A stretch of 64,000 nt of DNA, taken from Cohnella candidum (GTDB lineage Bacteria > Bacillota > Bacilli > Paenibacillales > Paenibacillaceae). Positions within the stretch are counted from its first letter, which is position 1, and each line of letters starts with the position of its first letter. The notes under the pieces were generated by a model, which worked only from the letters and a program-made list of their open reading frames with translations, was not told the origin of the DNA and searched no databases. Shown here one piece after another: positions 24,874-33,888 of the stretch. The translations under genes were made by a program, and so were the position numbers. Location of the stretch: NCBI RefSeq assembly GCF_003713065.1, contig NZ_CP033433.1, positions 1,895,001 to 1,959,000 of the forward strand, written 5' to 3'.

Positions 24874-26115
24874 TTACGATTCTTTGAAAGCTTCCGCCGC
24901 CCGAAGCAATGCGGCGTTGTCGTTCGGAAGGCGTCCGAAGGCCACTTCTTCCAGCAGGCTTCGAAGCACCTTAGCGACCCACGGCCCGGCCGGGCGATCC
25001 CAATGCCGCGCCAATTCGTCCCCGCGAACCGCCAACTGGCGGACGGAATCCGCAGGAAGCTCCTCCAAGCATTTCAGGAGCGCTGCATGACCATGACCAT
25101 TGCCGGTCCCCGCTCCTATCGCCGCGAGCCAATCCGATGCGGCGGGCTTGCCGAAATCGAGGACCGCCGTAATGAAGGTCGCCCGGTCACCCGGCGAAAC
25201 CGCCATCCGTCGGGCGAACGCGACGCCTTGGCCGATCCTCGCCTCCCGCTTGCCGCTCAAGCGGATCGTCCGGCAGAACCGCACCGCTTCCTCCGGCTCC
25301 GCACCGCACCGCGACAGCCAGGCGATCCATCTGGCGTCCGTATCGGCGATGTCCCGCAGCTTCGGCCCGACTTCCGCCGCTGTCCGATAAGCGAGCATGC
25401 CTGCCTTCAGTCCGGCCGGCAGCGGTTCCTTCAAATGCGCCATAAGCCCGCTTCTCGCGAGCAGCCGGCAAGCCCTGTCAGGATCCGCGCCCGCCATCAT
25501 CTTGTCCCACTCCGCGCCGATCCGCTCCATGGCCACGAAGCGCAAGCGCTGGGCCTGCGAACGGATGCCGCGCCAGACCGACTTCGCCAACCGGAATCGG
25601 AACGCGGCGGCGAAACGGATCGCGCGCACCATACGGAGCGCGTCCTCGCCGAAACGGCGGTCGGCGTCTCCCACGCAGCGGACGATACACGCCGACAAAT
25701 CCTCGCGGCCTCCGTAAGGATCGATCCATTCGCCCTCCAACCCGGCCGCCATCGCGTTGATCGTGAAGTCGCGCCGCGCCAAATCCTCCCGGATGTCGCG
25801 CACGAACGCGACGGAATCCGGCCTCCTCGCGTCGGAGTAGCCGGATTCCGTACGGTAGGTCGTCACCTCGAACGGCGTTCCTTCATGCATCACCGTTACC
25901 GTGCCGTGCTGTAGTCCGGTTGGGATCACCCGCTCGAACGACGCGGCAACCTGCTCAGGGTGAGCGGACGTGGCGACGTCCACGTCATGGAGAGGCCGGC
26001 CCAGCAGCCGATCGCGGGCGCAGCCGCCGACCAAATAGGCTTCGAATCCCCGTTCCTGAAGCTTGCGAACGACCTCGAGCCCCATCCTCCACAACCGTTC
26101 ATCCGCATCGGTCAT
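24874..26115 (-). CDS. cca: CCA tRNA nucleotidyltransferase
   Basis: Adds or repairs the CCA end of tRNA. Class II nucleotidyltransferase signature: YLVGGCARDRLLGRPLHDVDVATSA with metal ligands in DVD, RRDFTINAMA, and YGGREDLSACIVRCVGDADRRFGEDALRMVRAIRFAA. The 413-residue length is typical of Firmicute enzymes. The C-terminal ~200 residues are divergent and alanine-rich but show the helical tail. It lies 51 bases after bshA in the same run. Confidence 0.95.
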   Translation of the reverse strand: MTDADERLWRMGLEVVRKLQERGFEAYLVGGCARDRLLGRPLHDVDVATSAHPEQVAASFERVIPTGLQHGTVTVMHEGTPFEVTTYRTESGYSDARRPDSVAFVRDIREDLARRDFTINAMAAGLEGEWIDPYGGREDLSACIVRCVGDADRRFGEDALRMVRAIRFAAAFRFRLAKSVWRGIRSQAQRLRFVAMERIGAEWDKMMAGADPDRACRLLARSGLMAHLKEPLPAGLKAGMLAYRTAAEVGPKLRDIADTDARWIAWLSRCGAEPEEAVRFCRTIRLSGKREARIGQGVAFARRMAVSPGDRATFITAVLDFGKPAASDWLAAIGAGTGNGHGHAALLKCLEELPADSVRQLAVRGDELARHWDRPAGPWVAKVLRSLLEEVAFGRLPNDNAALLRAAEAFKES

Positions 26116-26166
26116 TTGGCCGATCCCTCCGTATAAGTCGGGCTCAGCCGTTCCGGGGTCCGCACG

Positions 26167-27330
26167 TTACGCCTGGCAGACCGGGATCGACACTTCCACG
26201 GGAAGCCCGAGTACCCGATAATAGATTTCCTCGTATTGCGCGCTGATTTTCGCGTCGCAAAATTCGTGGCGTGCCCGCTGAAGGCATGCCTCGCGAAAAT
26301 CTGCGTAGCGTTTGGTGTCCTGCAGCAGCTCAACCGCGAAAGCGGCCATTTGATCCGTGTCGCCGACCGGAGCCAAATACCCGGTCACGCCGTGCTGCAC
26401 CAGCTCGGGTATGCCGCCGGCGAGAGAGCCGATCGTCGGCACGCCGCAAGCCATCGCTTCGAGGGCGACGAGACCGAAGCTCTCCTTCTCGGAAGGAAGC
26501 AGCATGAGATCGGCGACCGACACGACTTGCGCCACGTCGTCCTGCTTGCCGAGGAAAATGACCCGGTCGGTCAGTCCCATTTTCGCGATCTTCGTCTGCA
26601 GCTTCGGCAAATCCGGCCCTTCCCCTACGAGAATGAGCTTGCTCGGGATTTTGGCGTTCACCTTGGCGAAAATGTCGACCACGTCCATTGTCCGCTTGAC
26701 CGGCCGGAAGTTCGAAATGTGCATGAGCACCTTCTCGTGCGGCTCCGCGTAATCGCGGCGAAGGTCCGAGCATTCGCGAGGGTAATAAATTCTCTTGTCG
26801 ACGAAGTTATAGGTCAGGTCGATCGGCTCCGAAATGTCGAGCAGCTCGCGCGTTTCCTTGATCAAGTCTTGGCTGACGGCGGTGACCGCATCGCTCTTAC
26901 GGATGCCGAGACGGATGATGTCTTTGAGCGCTTCGTTCTGGGCGAGCACCGTAATGTCGGTGCCGTGCAGCGTCGTGACGACCTTCAGGCCGTCCCCGGA
27001 CATTTCTTTGGCCAGGTAGGCGCAGATGGCATGCGGCACTGCGTAGTGAACGTGCAATATATCGAGACCGACGTTTCGCGCCACCTGATGCATCTTGCTG
27101 GCCAGCGACAAATCGTAGGGAGGGTACCGGAAAACGTAGTAGTCCGTCACTTCGACTTCGTGATAATAAATATTCCGCTGGAACTTGCCCAGACGGAAAG
27201 GCATGCTGTGGGCGATAAAATGGATTTCATGGCCCTTCTCCGCCAATATTTTGCCGAGCTCCGTGGCTACGACGCCGGAGCCTCCGAGCGACGGGTAACA
27301 GGTGATGCCGATTTTGAGAGGCCGGTTCAT
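26167..27330 (-). CDS. bshA: N-acetyl-alpha-D-glucosaminyl L-malate synthase
   Basis: First bacillithiol step: joins malate to UDP-GlcNAc. GT-B fold glycosyltransferase of family 4, 387 residues. The N-terminal acceptor domain begins KIGITCYPSLGGSGVVATELGKILAEKGHEIHFIAHSMPFRL and HVHYAVPHAICAYLAKEM. The C-terminal donor domain has the family motif EKESFGLVALEAMACGVPTIGSLAGGIPELV. Placement next to bshB1 and cca is that of Bacillus. Confidence 0.95.
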   Translation of the reverse strand: MNRPLKIGITCYPSLGGSGVVATELGKILAEKGHEIHFIAHSMPFRLGKFQRNIYYHEVEVTDYYVFRYPPYDLSLASKMHQVARNVGLDILHVHYAVPHAICAYLAKEMSGDGLKVVTTLHGTDITVLAQNEALKDIIRLGIRKSDAVTAVSQDLIKETRELLDISEPIDLTYNFVDKRIYYPRECSDLRRDYAEPHEKVLMHISNFRPVKRTMDVVDIFAKVNAKIPSKLILVGEGPDLPKLQTKIAKMGLTDRVIFLGKQDDVAQVVSVADLMLLPSEKESFGLVALEAMACGVPTIGSLAGGIPELVQHGVTGYLAPVGDTDQMAAFAVELLQDTKRYADFREACLQRARHEFCDAKISAQYEEIYYRVLGLPVEVSIPVCQA

Positions 27331-27435
27331 CGGTTTCCTCCTTGCCGCCTATCCGTTCCTTCGCGGGAACGGCTTGCGTTTATCTAATGTATGAGAGGCG
27401 GCTTGACCTTTAAGCCAGCCTTGCCGTGCGGTGCT

Positions 27436-28146
27436 TCAGAAGAGGTCGAAACGGACGGGGCCTTTGGCGATGAAACCTTCGGCGAAGGCCATCCGTTGGG
27501 GCTGGCCGAACAGCTTGTCCCGCGCCGCGACGTTATCCAAATAGCCTCGCGTCAGCGGTGTTTCCACCCAATCGGCCTGCGCGCCGAACGGCTCGAATTG
27601 CGAGCGGTACGCCCTCAGGGCGGCCATTTTGCGTTCCTGTACATCCGTAATATCGACGATAACGCCGGGAGCATGCACGTCATTTATGAAGTAGAACATG
27701 AGTTGGTCGACCGTCCATGCCGGTTCATGCGGCATATACCGGCGAAGCTTGGCGTTGAATACCGCTTCCTCCGCCATTCGGCTGCATGCGATATGGTCCG
27801 GATGGCGATCGACGTGATAAGGCGCGAACACGAGCCGCGGACGGTGGCGGCGGATGGCCGAAACCATCGGGTCCAGCTGCTCCGGCACCAAAGCGAGGCG
27901 CCGGTCCGGCAATCCCAGATTTTCGCGGACCGTCAGGCCCAGCTCCCGGCTGGCCGCCTCGGCTTCACGCTGCCGGGTATCGACGTCTCCGTTGGAAGAC
28001 ATCTCGGCAAACGTCAAGTCGATGATGCCCACTTTGCGGCCGGCGAGGACATGCTTGACGATCGTTCCTCCCATGCCGATTTCCGCGTCGTCGGGATGCG
28101 CGGCGAATATGAGCAAATCGAGTCCGTGGGTGGAAGCGGCGGTCAT
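27436..28146 (-). CDS. bshB1: bacillithiol biosynthesis deacetylase BshB1
   Basis: Zinc-dependent LmbE/PIG-L-family de-N-acetylase that removes acetate from GlcNAc-malate. The zinc-binding [15 protein letters not shown] is at the N-terminus, and [16 protein letters not shown] supplies the later histidine. Its 236 residues fit the family. ATG 28146 overlaps the mgsA stop by 4 bases, so mgsA-bshB1 look coupled; bshC is not in the window. Confidence 0.95.
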   Translation of the reverse strand: MTAASTHGLDLLIFAAHPDDAEIGMGGTIVKHVLAGRKVGIIDLTFAEMSSNGDVDTRQREAEAASRELGLTVRENLGLPDRRLALVPEQLDPMVSAIRRHRPRLVFAPYHVDRHPDHIACSRMAEEAVFNAKLRRYMPHEPAWTVDQLMFYFINDVHAPGVIVDITDVQERKMAALRAYRSQFEPFGAQADWVETPLTRGYLDNVAARDKLFGQPQRMAFAEGFIAKGPVRFDLF

Positions 28147-28565
28147 TCTTCGATCCCCGGCTTGTATTTATGTACGAGTTCGCGCCAAGCGAAATCTCCC
28201 CGGTCGACGGCGCGAACCAGGATTTCGGCCGTCGCGATGTTGGTCGCGAGCGGGATGCCCTGGACGTCGCACAGCCGGAGAAGCGCCGTGATATCCGGCT
28301 CGTGAGGCTGGGCCATCAGCGGATCCCGAAGGAAAATGATCAAATCCATCGTGTTTTCCGCCACCCGGGCTCCGATCTGCTGATCGCCCCCGAGCGGGCC
28401 GGACATGAAGCGGTGCACCTTCAGCGAGGTGCTATCCATGATGCGCTGGCCCGTCGTTCCGGTCGCGTACAGCCGGTGGGGCGCCAGCACGTGTTCGTAG
28501 GCGATGACGAAATTCACCATCTCGTCTTTTTTGCGGTCGTGCGCGATCAACGCGATATCCAACAT
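28143..28565 (-). CDS. mgsA: methylglyoxal synthase
   Basis: Converts dihydroxyacetone phosphate to methylglyoxal and phosphate, bypassing lower glycolysis. The 140 residues hold [14 protein letters not shown] (catalytic histidine and aspartate region), [25 protein letters not shown] and the family end [18 protein letters not shown]. Its placement in front of bshB1 and bshA is notable because bacillithiol detoxifies methylglyoxal; the order is known from Bacillus. Confidence 0.95.
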   Translation of the reverse strand: MLDIALIAHDRKKDEMVNFVIAYEHVLAPHRLYATGTTGQRIMDSTSLKVHRFMSGPLGGDQQIGARVAENTMDLIIFLRDPLMAQPHEPDITALLRLCDVQGIPLATNIATAEILVRAVDRGDFAWRELVHKYKPGIEE

Positions 28566-28586
28566 CGGTCGTGCAGCTCCTCTCCG

Positions 28587-29390
28587 TCAGTCCATGAAAT
28601 GTTCGAATCCGTAAACCATACCCGTCACGTTCATGATTTTCTTGATCGCGACGTTGACGCCGGGCATGTAGCCTGCACGATCGTAGGAATCGTGACGGAT
28701 TTTGAGCGTTTGCCCGAAGGCACCGAAAATGACTTCCTGCTGCGCGAAAACGCCGGGCAGCCTTACGCTATGTATGCGGAATCCGTTGTAATAGCCGCCT
28801 CTCGCCCCTTCGATGACCTCTTCCTCCTGAGGATTCCCCTGCCTCAGCTCCTGCCTGCTCTGGGAAATCCATTCCGCGGTTTTGATGGAAGTACCGGAAG
28901 GAGCGTCGAGTTTTTGGTCGCCATGGTATTCGATGATTTCCACGTGGGGAAAATATTTGGCAGCCATGGACGAGAACTTCATCATCAAAATCGCCCCGAT
29001 CGAGAAATTCGGAGCGATCAAGCCTCCGATTCCTTTGTCCCGGCATTGCTTGTCCAATTCGTCGATTTGTTCCGTCGTGAACCCGGTCGTGCCCATGATG
29101 GGCCGAACGCCGTAGGAGATCGCCGTCTCGGCGTTCGGCATCGCGGCCTTCGGACTCGTGAAATCGACCAGTACGTCAGGACGGGCGGCAGCCAACGCCG
29201 ACTGCAAGTCCGGCGTTACCGTCACGCCGGTGTCCGGCTTGCCGACGAGGGAGCCGGCATCAGCCGGGCCCGACGTGCGGGCAACCGCCGCCGCCAGCCG
29301 CAGCGAATCGTCTTCCAAAACCATGCGGACCACTTCGCGGCCCATGCGCCCGGTGGCGCCGGCTACCGCAACGGAAATTCTTTCAGCCAT
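28587..29390 (-). CDS. dapB: 4-hydroxy-tetrahydrodipicolinate reductase
   Basis: Lysine/diaminopimelate pathway reductase, also needed for cell-wall and spore dipicolinate supply. The 267 residues have the nucleotide motif VAGATGRMGREVV, the substrate loop EIIEYHGDQKLDAPSGTSIKTAEWI (catalytic His and Lys region), and VRLPGVFAQQEVIFGAFGQTLKIRHDSYDR. ATG 29390 is 10 bases after the TPR gene ends, and mgsA follows 21 bases downstream, in Bacillus order. Confidence 0.96.
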   Translation of the reverse strand: MAERISVAVAGATGRMGREVVRMVLEDDSLRLAAAVARTSGPADAGSLVGKPDTGVTVTPDLQSALAAARPDVLVDFTSPKAAMPNAETAISYGVRPIMGTTGFTTEQIDELDKQCRDKGIGGLIAPNFSIGAILMMKFSSMAAKYFPHVEIIEYHGDQKLDAPSGTSIKTAEWISQSRQELRQGNPQEEEVIEGARGGYYNGFRIHSVRLPGVFAQQEVIFGAFGQTLKIRHDSYDRAGYMPGVNVAIKKIMNVTGMVYGFEHFMD

Positions 29391-29399
29391 GAGTGCGTA

Positions 29400-29975
29400 T
29401 CACCTGTTTCTTCTAGGTTTAGGATGGGAAAATCGCGATTGCAGCATTCTTCGCCGCTCCGCCCGATATTCCTGGAGCAGGCGAGCGGCTTCCGCATGCT
29501 GCGGATAAAGGCGCAGCGTCTCGCGCATGCAGGCGATGGCGCTCCGCAGGTCGCCCATCATCCGGTACGACAGCCCGAGCAGCAGCTTCGCTTCGGCGGA
29601 CAGCGGATCCAGCTTATCCGCTTGGAGCAGCAGCTTCGCCGCATCCGCGGCCCGGGGTTCCGGGAGCTCGAGCAAATCCCGGGCCTCCTGGATCAAACGC
29701 CTGGATTCGATCGTCCGCAGGTTGAGCGCGTAGACCGGATCGTCCGGATCCAGTTCGACCGCGCGCTTGGCGTACGATTCGGCCAACGCCGTTTTCCCGC
29801 TTCTCGAGCAGGTCACGGACGCGCTATAATGGTAAGATGCGTTATCCGGCTCCCGTTCGATCGCTTGGGCGAACCAATGGACGGCCGACTCGAAATCCCC
29901 ATGCAGAATCGCGTTATACGCCTGCCGAAGACACGTTTCCCCGTCCATGCCGTCCGTCTGACCGTACGTTTCCAT
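29400..29975 (-). CDS. tetratricopeptide-repeat protein upstream of dapB
   Basis: About 191 residues, soluble, with several TPR-type helices: AYNAILHGDFESAVHWFAQAIEREPDNASYHYSASVT, KTALAESYAKRAVELDPDDPVYALNLRTI, and LSAEAKLLLGLSYRMMGDLRSAIACMRETLRLYPQHAEAARLL. The C-terminus is strongly basic (RRRMLQSRFSHPKPRRNR). ATG 29975 is preferred over 29984 because AAGGAGG is spaced 9 bases from it and abuts the other. Probably a protein-interaction module; no specific function can be assigned. Confidence 0.72.
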   Translation of the reverse strand: METYGQTDGMDGETCLRQAYNAILHGDFESAVHWFAQAIEREPDNASYHYSASVTCSRSGKTALAESYAKRAVELDPDDPVYALNLRTIESRRLIQEARDLLELPEPRAADAAKLLLQADKLDPLSAEAKLLLGLSYRMMGDLRSAIACMRETLRLYPQHAEAARLLQEYRAERRRMLQSRFSHPKPRRNR

Positions 29976-30026
29976 GCCGACCATCCTCCTTCCTTCCTCG
30001 TCCGGGGATGGTACAGCATATGAATT

Positions 30027-30395
30027 TTACGGCGTATCGGTGTTGAGGCGGGTCCACCGGTCGGCGTCCCGGGTATTGAACTTATGCATGACGCGTTCAT
30101 GGGCCTTCGTTAAATCGATGCCCAGCGCGTTGGCGAAGCACAGGACGATAAAGAAAACGTCGCCTAATTCCATCTCGATGGAATTGTCGGCTTCGTCCTT
30201 TCTTTTGGGCTTCTCGCCGTAGAGATGATTCACTTCCCTTGCCAGTTCGCCGACTTCTTCCGTCATCCGCGCAAGCATCGACAGCGGGGAGAAGTAGCCT
30301 TCCTTGAACTGGGATATGTAGGCGTCGACCTCGCGTTGAATGTCGGAAAGCGGTTTGTTTGCGAGTTGAAGCCCTGCGATACGGGATTCTCCCAT
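30027..30395 (-). CDS. MazG-like nucleotide pyrophosphohydrolase (YpjD-type)
   Basis: A 122-residue all-alpha NTP pyrophosphatase. Metal-binding acidic motifs are visible as MTEEVGELAREVNHLY (EExxE) and IEMELGDVFFIVLCFANALG (ExxxD). Relatives hydrolyse non-canonical or deoxy nucleoside triphosphates; the exact substrate is not known from this sequence. ATG 30395 follows AAAGGA by about 8 bases. In Bacillus ypjD also lies just before dapB. Confidence 0.9.
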   Translation of the reverse strand: MGESRIAGLQLANKPLSDIQREVDAYISQFKEGYFSPLSMLARMTEEVGELAREVNHLYGEKPKRKDEADNSIEMELGDVFFIVLCFANALGIDLTKAHERVMHKFNTRDADRWTRLNTDTP

Positions 30396-30507
30396 GCTCC
30401 GATTCCTTTCTGTATCAGCATTCATCCCTATGTTAGCGTAAGACGTAGGCGAAAACAAATCCATTTTTCCGCTGCATTCGACAATGACCTGAAGGAGTAT
30501 ATCGCGC

Positions 30508-31377
30508 ATGAAGAACCGCCGATTTTGGAATATCGCCCGCACCTGGAGCTTGCTTGCCCTTGGAACCGCCCTGTACGCATTCGGACTGCAGTATTTCATA
30601 TTGCCGAATTTGCTCATGGAAGGCGGAGTGACCGGGATTTCCGTCCTGCTCCAATACGCGGCCGACATTCCGGTGTCCATTTCCACCCTCGTCATCAACT
30701 TGCCGTTGTTCATTCTGGGTTGGCGGCAGCTCGGCCGCGACGCGATGATACTGACGATCGGAGGCACAGTGCTTCTGTCGTTGTTTCTGTGGGTGATGGA
30801 ACGCGCGGTCGAAAAAGGATGGATCGTCCCCTTCACGACGGAACACGATTTCATCCTCGTCGTCCTCTATGCCGGATTGACGCTCGGCGCCGGTCTGGGA
30901 CTCGTGTTCCGGGCGGGAGGCACGACCGGAGGCGTCGATATCATCGCGCGCATCCTCCACCGTCTCCGGGGATGGAGCATGGGGCAGATCATCCTGACGC
31001 TCGACGTCGTGATCCTGGGGACTTCGCTCATTTTCATCCCGAAAGAAAAAGTGCTGTACACGCTCGTGAGCGTGTTCATCTCCTCCAAAATCATCGACTT
31101 CATCCAGGAAGGCGCGTATGCGGCCAAAGCGTTCACGATCATCTGCGAGGAGCCTGAAAAGCTGGCCGAGGCGATTACAGATGAACTGGAACGCGGCGTC
31201 ACGCTGATGCCCGCCGTCGGCGCCTATTCCAAAGCCGCCAAAACCGTCGTGTATTGCGTGGTCAGCCGGTTCGAAATCCGCAAATTAAAAAGCCTCGTCC
31301 GTCTTCACGACAAACGGGCTTTTATCGTCATCAGCGACGTTCACGACGTTCTGGGGGAAGGCTTCCGCGAGGAGTGA
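30508..31377 (+). CDS. YitT-family membrane protein with C-terminal DUF2179 domain (YpjC-type)
   Basis: A 289-residue integral membrane protein with about five or six hydrophobic segments (from ARTWSLLALGTALYAFGLQYF to TLDVVILGTSLIF), the family motif GGVTGISVLL and GLVFRAGGTTGGVDIIARIL. The C-terminal ~90 residues form the cytoplasmic DUF2179 domain (AKAFTIICEEPEKLAEAITDELERGVTLMPAVGAYS). Function is unknown. ATG 30508 follows GAAGGAG. It is the only complete + strand gene between 6074 and the right end and overlaps the convergent ypjB by 47 bases. Confidence 0.88.
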   Translation: MKNRRFWNIARTWSLLALGTALYAFGLQYFILPNLLMEGGVTGISVLLQYAADIPVSISTLVINLPLFILGWRQLGRDAMILTIGGTVLLSLFLWVMERAVEKGWIVPFTTEHDFILVVLYAGLTLGAGLGLVFRAGGTTGGVDIIARILHRLRGWSMGQIILTLDVVILGTSLIFIPKEKVLYTLVSVFISSKIIDFIQEGAYAAKAFTIICEEPEKLAEAITDELERGVTLMPAVGAYSKAAKTVVYCVVSRFEIRKLKSLVRLHDKRAFIVISDVHDVLGEGFREE

Positions 31378-32188
31378 CGGGTTCGGCGCGGCGGTATCGC
31401 TGCCAGCCCGCCCACGACAGTACGGTGACGATGAACGTTCCCATAAGGGCCGACCAGCCCCAAGGCGGACCGGCTGCCGGAGCGATCACGGCCGTCTGGG
31501 TATCCCGCTGTCCGGGAAACAACCCCTCCATCGCATCTTGAAGAGAAGGAACGAGACCGGCAAGCAATCGGGGATCCGGAGTTGCCGCGCCGAGCACGCG
31601 CTCCGCGTACCGCAGCACCGAGTCGGCCCGCTCCGTCAAATACGGCTCCGAACGGAGCAGTACAGAAGTCCGAATGATCGCGTAATGAGCTTGAAGCCGG
31701 CCCAGCGCCTCCTTCGCTTTGGCGATGCCTCCCGTGTCTTCCAGCGCTTGCCCGATGCCGCGCACGTCTTCCGCGAGCACGGCGCGGTAACGGTGCCACA
31801 TCGGCTTGTCCGGGTGGACAAGAGCGTCCGCGGCCAGCCGGATTTCCGCCGCCGGCCCCTGCCAATTCGCCGGATTGGCCGATACCGGAGCGATCGCCCG
31901 CTTCATTACCGCAACGCTGCGCGCCAATGCCTCTATGCCTTCCGCGGACGCCACGCCTTTCATCGGAAGAGAACGCAGCCGCTGCTCTGTTTCCCTCACG
32001 CTCTTCCGGAGCTCCGCCATGTCGCCTTTTAATGCGGCCGCATACAAGGCTTCCGCGGATCGGTTAAACGCTTCGGCTTCCGGGGACACCGAAGCATTCG
32101 CCGGCGCGGCGTTCGCGGCTGCGGCGGCCGGCAAAGCAAACAGCCAAATCGCGGCCAGCCAAGCCGCCGCGCAAGCTCTCCAAAACAC
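31331..32188 (-). CDS. ypjB: sporulation-associated protein YpjB
   Basis: A secreted, membrane-anchored protein of about 285 residues. The signal peptide is at the N-terminus (WRACAAAWLAAIWLFALPAAAAANA). A helical domain follows (EAFNRSAEALYAAALKGDMAELRKSVRETEQRLRSL to PDPRLLAGLVPSLQDAMEGLFPG), then a C-terminal membrane segment (WGWSALMGTFIVTVLSWAGW) and a basic tail. Position and topology match YpjB of bacilli. AGGAGG is spaced 8 bases from GTG 32188 but only 2 from ATG 32194, so GTG is preferred. Its 3' end overlaps ypjC tail-to-tail. Confidence 0.75.
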   Translation of the reverse strand: MFWRACAAAWLAAIWLFALPAAAAANAAPANASVSPEAEAFNRSAEALYAAALKGDMAELRKSVRETEQRLRSLPMKGVASAEGIEALARSVAVMKRAIAPVSANPANWQGPAAEIRLAADALVHPDKPMWHRYRAVLAEDVRGIGQALEDTGGIAKAKEALGRLQAHYAIIRTSVLLRSEPYLTERADSVLRYAERVLGAATPDPRLLAGLVPSLQDAMEGLFPGQRDTQTAVIAPAAGPPWGWSALMGTFIVTVLSWAGWQRYRRAEPVTPRGSLPPERRERR

Positions 32189-32258
32189 GGACATCCCCTC
32201 CTGCCCTAAGGGTATGAGGGGATGTCCGCATTTAGAACAAGCTGTCGGAGCGTCGCGT

Positions 32259-32903
32259 TTAACCTTCGCGGGCATCCGCCGGCAGGAACCGGCATGCCCA
32301 GGCAGCCGCAACGCTTAATGCCGTTAATAATACAGTGAAGATACAAACGCCGGTTAAATCGTCATAGAGTTCCGACGGTAAATAAGGAAACACGTCGAAC
32401 GTGTAATCGACCGTATCGTTCAGGAACGTCCACAGGGCCGCCGCGAGCAAGCTCCATAAGCCGAATCGGAAAAACCGCGCGTACAGCAGCGCGCACACCG
32501 CCATGGCCGAATGGCCGATCATCAGCATCCAAGCGGCCCCGTCGAGCGCCGAGCCTTGCGAATATCCAGCCAGAATAATCGCCGTCGCCCATATGCCGTA
32601 TTTGACTGAAGTCACGACCCCCAGCGCCTCGATGACGCCGCGTATCCCTCTGATCCATGGGTTGCGCGGCCGCCGGGGCCAAAGCCATAGGAACAGAACG
32701 GCGAGTGCGAACCATAAGGAAGCGGTCGGGCTGTCCGGCACGAAAACGATCTGCCAGTGAGGATGCTCGTTCCATGTCGAGATGAGCTGCTCTTTGTACC
32801 AATAATAGCCGTATACCGTTCCCGGGATATAGATGAGCATCATCGGCCACAGGATGGACGGGTGCATCAGCAGACCGCGGGACCAAAGCAAGCGAAGTTC
32901 CAA
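32259..32903 (-). CDS. DUF1405 multi-pass membrane protein (YpjA-type)
   Basis: A 214-residue protein with about six hydrophobic segments: HPSILWPMMLIYIPGTVYGYYWY, TASLWFALAVLFLWLW, YGIWATAIILAGY, MLMIGHSAMAVCALLYARFF, FGLWSLLAAALWTFL, and GVCIFTVLLTALSVAAAW. The pattern and the position between qcrC and ypjB fit the DUF1405 family, whose role is unknown. The start is TTG 32903, 8 bases after AAAGGG; ATG at residue 13 is an alternative. Confidence 0.8.
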   Translation of the reverse strand: MELRLLWSRGLLMHPSILWPMMLIYIPGTVYGYYWYKEQLISTWNEHPHWQIVFVPDSPTASLWFALAVLFLWLWPRRPRNPWIRGIRGVIEALGVVTSVKYGIWATAIILAGYSQGSALDGAAWMLMIGHSAMAVCALLYARFFRFGLWSLLAAALWTFLNDTVDYTFDVFPYLPSELYDDLTGVCIFTVLLTALSVAAAWACRFLPADAREG

Positions 32904-32948
32904 CTCAATCGCCCTTTCGCACAGAAATCGACGTTATCGTCTTACATT

Positions 32949-32979
32949 GAAAAAAGCGGCACTTATGTGCCGCTTTTTC
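32949..32979 (-). terminator. intrinsic terminator after qcrC
   Basis: AAAAAGCGGCAC (32951-32962) and GTGCCGCTTTTT (32967-32978) pair around a 4-base loop and carry T runs on both strands, so the hairpin could stop transcription in either direction. It lies 15 bases past the qcrC stop. Confidence 0.92.
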
Positions 32980-32993
32980 ATGTTGCGTTATGC

Positions 32994-33863
32994 TTACGAG
33001 CCTGCTTTCTGTTTCTCCAGCCAGGTCGCGATTTGATCGATTTGTTCCGTGGTAAGCTGACCTTTGAACGACGGCATCGCTCCGTTGTTCCGGCCGTTGG
33101 TGATCGTCTCGACGATTTGCTCTTTGTTCAGACGGTCGCCGACGCCGCGCAGCGCGGGTCCGCCGCCGCCTTCCAGCTCGGAGCCGTGGCAAGCGATACA
33201 TTGCGCTTGCTGCATCGTTTTGAATGCCGGATCGTCCGCAGCCACCATTTCCGGGATTTTCTCCTTGCCCGGTACCGGGCGGGGAAGTCCCTTCTCGACC
33301 GCTTCGCGAGCCTTGATTTCGCGCTCGATATGCTCCGGCACCGTGCCGGTCAGCTTCAGCTCTTCCTGGTAGTGGTTCCAAGAAATCCACGTCAGGTAAG
33401 TGATGGCCACGAGCGAAAGAACCATCAAGGACGAAGTGATCGGACGGCGGTAGAAGCGGCGCTCTTTGCCCGTATCCAGGAACGGGGCGAGCAGCAGAGC
33501 GATGAAAGGCAGTCCGGACATGGCGACGACGCCGAAACCGACGTAGCTTCCGGACGTATAAGGATACTTCAGCATCTGGTACAGGAACAGGAAGTACCAG
33601 TCCGGCATCGGAATGAAGGAACCGTTCAGCGGATCCGCCGGATAGCCGAGCGGAGCCGGTTCGGACATGACCAGGACCAGGAATCCGACCAGTACGACGA
33701 CGCCGACCATCCATTCCTTGAGCAGGAAGTTCGGGATGAACGCTTCGGATTTGCCGGGAAACGCCGTGTAATCCGGCGGAGGAGTCGCCGCGCGATCGCG
33801 CTTGCGAATCCGCGAGTCGCCTACGAAGACGACTTTTTCATTCGGATCGTGTTTATGTGCCAT
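32994..33863 (-). CDS. qcrC: menaquinol:cytochrome c reductase, cytochrome b/c subunit
   Basis: Subunit of the bc complex of the respiratory chain. Of 289 residues, the N-terminal part resembles subunit IV of b6f complexes, with three membrane segments (about 50-70, 107-127 and 145-163) and the PDWYFLFLYQML motif. The C-terminal ~90 residues are a cytochrome c domain with the haem site CIACH and a later methionine in GAMPSFKGQL. It is the last gene of qcrABC and needs menaquinone, whose synthesis genes are at 53953-57925. Confidence 0.95.
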   Translation of the reverse strand: MAHKHDPNEKVVFVGDSRIRKRDRAATPPPDYTAFPGKSEAFIPNFLLKEWMVGVVVLVGFLVLVMSEPAPLGYPADPLNGSFIPMPDWYFLFLYQMLKYPYTSGSYVGFGVVAMSGLPFIALLLAPFLDTGKERRFYRRPITSSLMVLSLVAITYLTWISWNHYQEELKLTGTVPEHIEREIKAREAVEKGLPRPVPGKEKIPEMVAADDPAFKTMQQAQCIACHGSELEGGGGPALRGVGDRLNKEQIVETITNGRNNGAMPSFKGQLTTEQIDQIATWLEKQKAGS

Positions 33864-33888
33864 CGGTGGATTTTGCCACTCCTCTCTC

